This document shows positions 62,108-64,000 of a stretch of 64,000 nucleotides of DNA, one piece after another. The DNA comes from Echinicola sp. 20G (GTDB lineage: Bacteria > Bacteroidota > Bacteroidia > Cytophagales > Cyclobacteriaceae). Location: positions 4,966,501 through 5,030,500 of the forward strand of contig NZ_AP024154.1 in the NCBI RefSeq assembly GCF_015533855.1, written 5' to 3'. The position numbers and the translations under genes are program-made. Below the pieces are notes generated by a model. That model did not search any database, was not told the DNA's origin, and worked only from the letters and a program-made list of their open reading frames with translations. The stretch's first letter is position 1. Every line of letters starts with the position of its first letter.

Positions 62108-62497
62108 CTATAATTCCTCCACTACCTTCTTTAAGCTATTTCGCACCGCTTCAGCAATGCTTCCTAGACTTTCATTTTCCACAGCACTCATGGAAGCTAC
62201 TGGATCCACTGCAGCTACTTCAATAGTGTCATTACTCAATTCCTGAACCACCACATTACAGGGCAAAAACACTCCTATCTTATTTTCTGCCTCAATGGCC
62301 TTATGGGCGAAGTTAGGATTACAGGCACCTAGAATACGGTAATTCCTAAAATCCACATCCAGTTTTTTCTTAAAAGTTGCTTTGACATCAATGTCTGTAA
62401 GTACACCAAAGCCCTCTGCTTTCAAAGCTTCAATCACCAGATCAATCACTGCATCAAAAGAAATGTTATGAAGGGTTTTATTATAATAGTAATTCAT
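62108..62497 (-). CDS. DUF302 domain protein
   Basis: 129-residue DUF302 protein. The family core is visible: FDAVIDLVIEALKAEGFGVL, then DVKATFKKKLDVDFRNYRIL, the conserved Cys in GACNPNFAHKAIEAENKIGV and LPCNVVVQEL. The two cysteines (GACNP and LPCNV) are typical of the clade found beside redox and anaerobic genes. Function unknown. A perfect TGTGA-N6-TCACA palindrome lies about 55 bases upstream. Confidence 0.9.
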   Translation of the reverse strand: MNYYYNKTLHNISFDAVIDLVIEALKAEGFGVLTDIDVKATFKKKLDVDFRNYRILGACNPNFAHKAIEAENKIGVFLPCNVVVQELSNDTIEVAAVDPVASMSAVENESLGSIAEAVRNSLKKVVEEL

Positions 62498-62551
62498 GAT
62501 TTCTTAATAGTTTGGTTAACTTTTAAGTTACAAAATACAAAAGCCCCATAC

Positions 62552-62567
62552 TGTGACACAGGTCACA
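62552..62567 (-). promoter_or_regulatory. Crp/Fnr-like palindrome upstream of the DUF302 gene
   Basis: TGTGACACAGGTCACA contains TGTGA, six bases, TCACA, identical to the core of the E. coli CRP consensus and close to Fnr-family sites. It lies 55 bases upstream of the DUF302 ATG and just ahead of a degenerate -7 element (TATTTTG), a position suitable for an activator at or near the -33 region. Confidence 0.55.
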
Positions 62568-62669
62568 TATCAATATAAAAAATTAAAATGACCACAGGTG
62601 AAAAGGATAAAAACAGATGGACTATATATCTTTTATTCAAGTTTAAAGGCTTAAACCTGAGCTCTAATC

Positions 62670-63764
62670 TCAATTAAAAAATGCCTGAACTGCTTCACAA
62701 ACTTGCCTTACTTCCTTTTCTCCCAAATAGGGATGTAGGGGCAAGGACAGCGTAGTTTGGGCTATTTTATTGGCCATGGGAAAGTCTCCATCTCCTTCAA
62801 AAGGCTTGGTAGCCGAAACAGCCTTTGGATAATGAATGGCTGTACCTATCCCTTGCTTCTCCAAGTATTGTTTTAAGGCATCACGTTCCTCGCTTCTGAT
62901 AGCAAAAATATGCGCATTATGGTCATCTTTTAAAATCCCGTCAGGCACTGTAATTCCCTTTAAATGTTGTAAATGTTCCAAGTATATTCCAGCAAGTTGT
63001 TTCCTCTTTTGCTGCCAGGCTAAAAAATATTCCATTTTTACATTCAAGAAGCCTGCTTGCAAACTATCGATTCGGCTATTTCTACCTACCAACTCATGTA
63101 CATCTCTCTTTGATTGACCGTGTGTTAGCATTAACCTGATCTTGTTTGCCAAAGCATCATCACTGGTTATCACCAATCCTGCCTCACCAAGAGCTCCCAT
63201 GTTTTTGGTTGGGTAAAAGCTAAAACAACCCATCTCTCCAAAAACACCAGCACTGTTACCCTCTTGAAAAGCACCAAAAGCTTGGGCAGCATCTTCGACC
63301 ACTTTTATTCCCAAAGGTTGCGTAATTTGTATTAAGCGTTTCATATCCACCATCTTTCCATAAAGATGTACTGGCATTACAGCTTTGGTTTTTTCCGTGA
63401 TTTGCTGCTCTAAAACATTAAGATCCAGCAGACCATATTGATCCACATCGCAAAAAACAGGCTCTGCTCCCACCATTTTGACCACTTCAGCTGTGGACAC
63501 CCAGGTCAATGCAGGTACAATCACCTCATCTCCCGGCCCTATTTCCAATACTCTCAATGCCAATTCCATCGCATCGGTTCCATTAGCGCAGGCAATCGCA
63601 TGAGGAACCTTCAAAAAGTCTTTCAAAGAGCTTTCCAGCAAGTCCACTTCTTCCCCGCCAGAGAAAATTCCCTTTTGCAACATTTTATTGAATTTTGCCT
63701 TAAGCTCATCAGCCAAATCGGCATGCATGTCTGCCAAATCAAGAAAGGGAATTCGAATTTTCAT
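62670..63764 (-). CDS. DegT/DnrJ/EryC1/StrS-family sugar aminotransferase
   Basis: PLP-dependent aminotransferase of 364 residues acting on nucleotide-linked keto-sugars. The N-terminal block IPFLDLADMHADLADELKAK, the substrate loop ACANGTDAMELALRVL, WVSTAEVVKMVGAEPVFCDV, and the Schiff-base Lys in FSFYPTKNMGALGEAG are all present, as is the EDAAQAFGA motif. Its start overlaps the end of an upstream glycosyltransferase gene by 26 bases, so both probably belong to one sugar-modification operon that extends beyond the window. Confidence 0.93.
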   Translation of the reverse strand: MKIRIPFLDLADMHADLADELKAKFNKMLQKGIFSGGEEVDLLESSLKDFLKVPHAIACANGTDAMELALRVLEIGPGDEVIVPALTWVSTAEVVKMVGAEPVFCDVDQYGLLDLNVLEQQITEKTKAVMPVHLYGKMVDMKRLIQITQPLGIKVVEDAAQAFGAFQEGNSAGVFGEMGCFSFYPTKNMGALGEAGLVITSDDALANKIRLMLTHGQSKRDVHELVGRNSRIDSLQAGFLNVKMEYFLAWQQKRKQLAGIYLEHLQHLKGITVPDGILKDDHNAHIFAIRSEERDALKQYLEKQGIGTAIHYPKAVSATKPFEGDGDFPMANKIAQTTLSLPLHPYLGEKEVRQVCEAVQAFFN

Positions 63765-64000
63765 CCAGTAATTGGGCTAGTTTTTGGCTAAGGTATTTTC
63801 GTTCAAAATGGTCAATACTACTACTCGTCGTGCTCTTTACATCCTCCATGATTTGTTGCTCCAAGTAGGCTTGAATCTCATCCACAGACTCGTGCGAGAA
63901 GACCTTGCCTGCCTCGGCTTCCTGAATGATTTTGCTGGCATCACCTAGCGGGTCACCTAAAGCTACGATTGTCCTTCCAGTGGCAATATATTCGAAAAGT
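63739..64000 (-). CDS. C-terminal part of a GT4-like glycosyltransferase (cut by window edge)
   Basis: The minus-strand frame from 63999 to the TGA at 63739-63741 encodes 86 residues and is open at the window end. It begins LFEYIATGRTIVALGDP and continues with a helical tail (SKIIQEAEAGKVFSHES). The E-Y-I-A-T-G-R block is the typical nucleotide-sugar-binding end of GT-B, family 4 glycosyltransferases. It overlaps the DegT-family gene by 26 bases. Confidence 0.7.
   Translation of the reverse strand, partial: LFEYIATGRTIVALGDPLGDASKIIQEAEAGKVFSHESVDEIQAYLEQQIMEDVKSTTSSSIDHFERKYLSQKLAQLLDENSNSLS

Noticed and set aside
1..64000. CRISPR arrays, tRNA or rRNA genes, insertion sequences and prophage genes
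   Set aside because: No regularly spaced repeats, cloverleaf sequences, transposase or phage structural genes were recognised; a covariance or profile search was not possible here.

Overview
The window looks like chromosomal DNA of a free-living Bacteroidota bacterium, most plausibly order Cytophagales (Cyclobacteriaceae-like). This rests on a SusC/SusD pair, an outer-membrane-barrel TonB receptor, a type IX secretion sorting domain, a LytS/LytTR pair, carbohydrate-active enzymes of families common in this phylum, AT-rich spacers, and promoter elements of the Bacteroidota type (TTG, then TAnnTTTG about 19-20 bases downstream, perfect in front of smc). No rRNA, tRNA, CRISPR array, insertion sequence or prophage was recognised. 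The taxonomic assignment is an inference from gene content.

Layout. 0-3.5 kb: DUF808 membrane protein, succinate-semialdehyde-type dehydrogenase, pyruvate dehydrogenase E1 beta, closed by a strong terminator. 3.5-13.1 kb: a SusC/SusD nutrient uptake pair, a convergent TonB-dependent receptor, and a divergent LytS-type histidine kinase with a LytTR response regulator. 13.2-18 kb: guanine deaminase, a helical-repeat protein of unknown function, a short 2-isopropylmalate synthase and ffh. 18-21.5 kb: a GH140-like glycosidase and two convergent short-chain dehydrogenases. 21.7-24.8 kb: a DUF4231 two-helix membrane protein facing a three-gene cassette made of a TIR domain membrane protein, a CsgG-like secreted protein and a small lipoprotein. 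This is the best candidate for an undescribed system in the window. 25-34 kb: a small membrane protein, smc, an S41 peptidase and a B12-binding radical SAM protein. 34.2-37.4 kb: a 5'-truncated sigma factor with two tiny membrane ORFs, a FrnE-like oxidoreductase, a zinc-ribbon membrane protein and an HTH-Fic protein with an apparent autoregulatory operator.

38-46.4 kb holds a complete eight-gene arginine operon (acyltransferase, argG, argC, argD, transcarbamylase, argB, deacylase, argH). The transcarbamylase has Val90 at the specificity position, which predicts the N-succinyl rather than the N-acetyl route. A disrupted small ORF with several AGG codons lies between the putative promoter and the first gene. 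46.5-49 kb: a MerR regulator overlapping dprA, and an HMG-CoA lyase. 49.2-54.1 kb: a CE15 glucuronoyl esterase and a GH78-like rhamnosidase, then a type IX-sorted protein paired with a tail-fibre-like secreted protein. 54.2-60.6 kb: a cell-surface glycan cluster (YfhO-family protein, two methyltransferases, GT2 and a polysaccharide flippase). 60.5-64 kb, minus strand: a thioesterase, a DUF6528-like protein, a DUF302 protein with a perfect TGTGA-N6-TCACA palindrome upstream, and a DegT-family aminotransferase coupled to a glycosyltransferase cut by the window edge.
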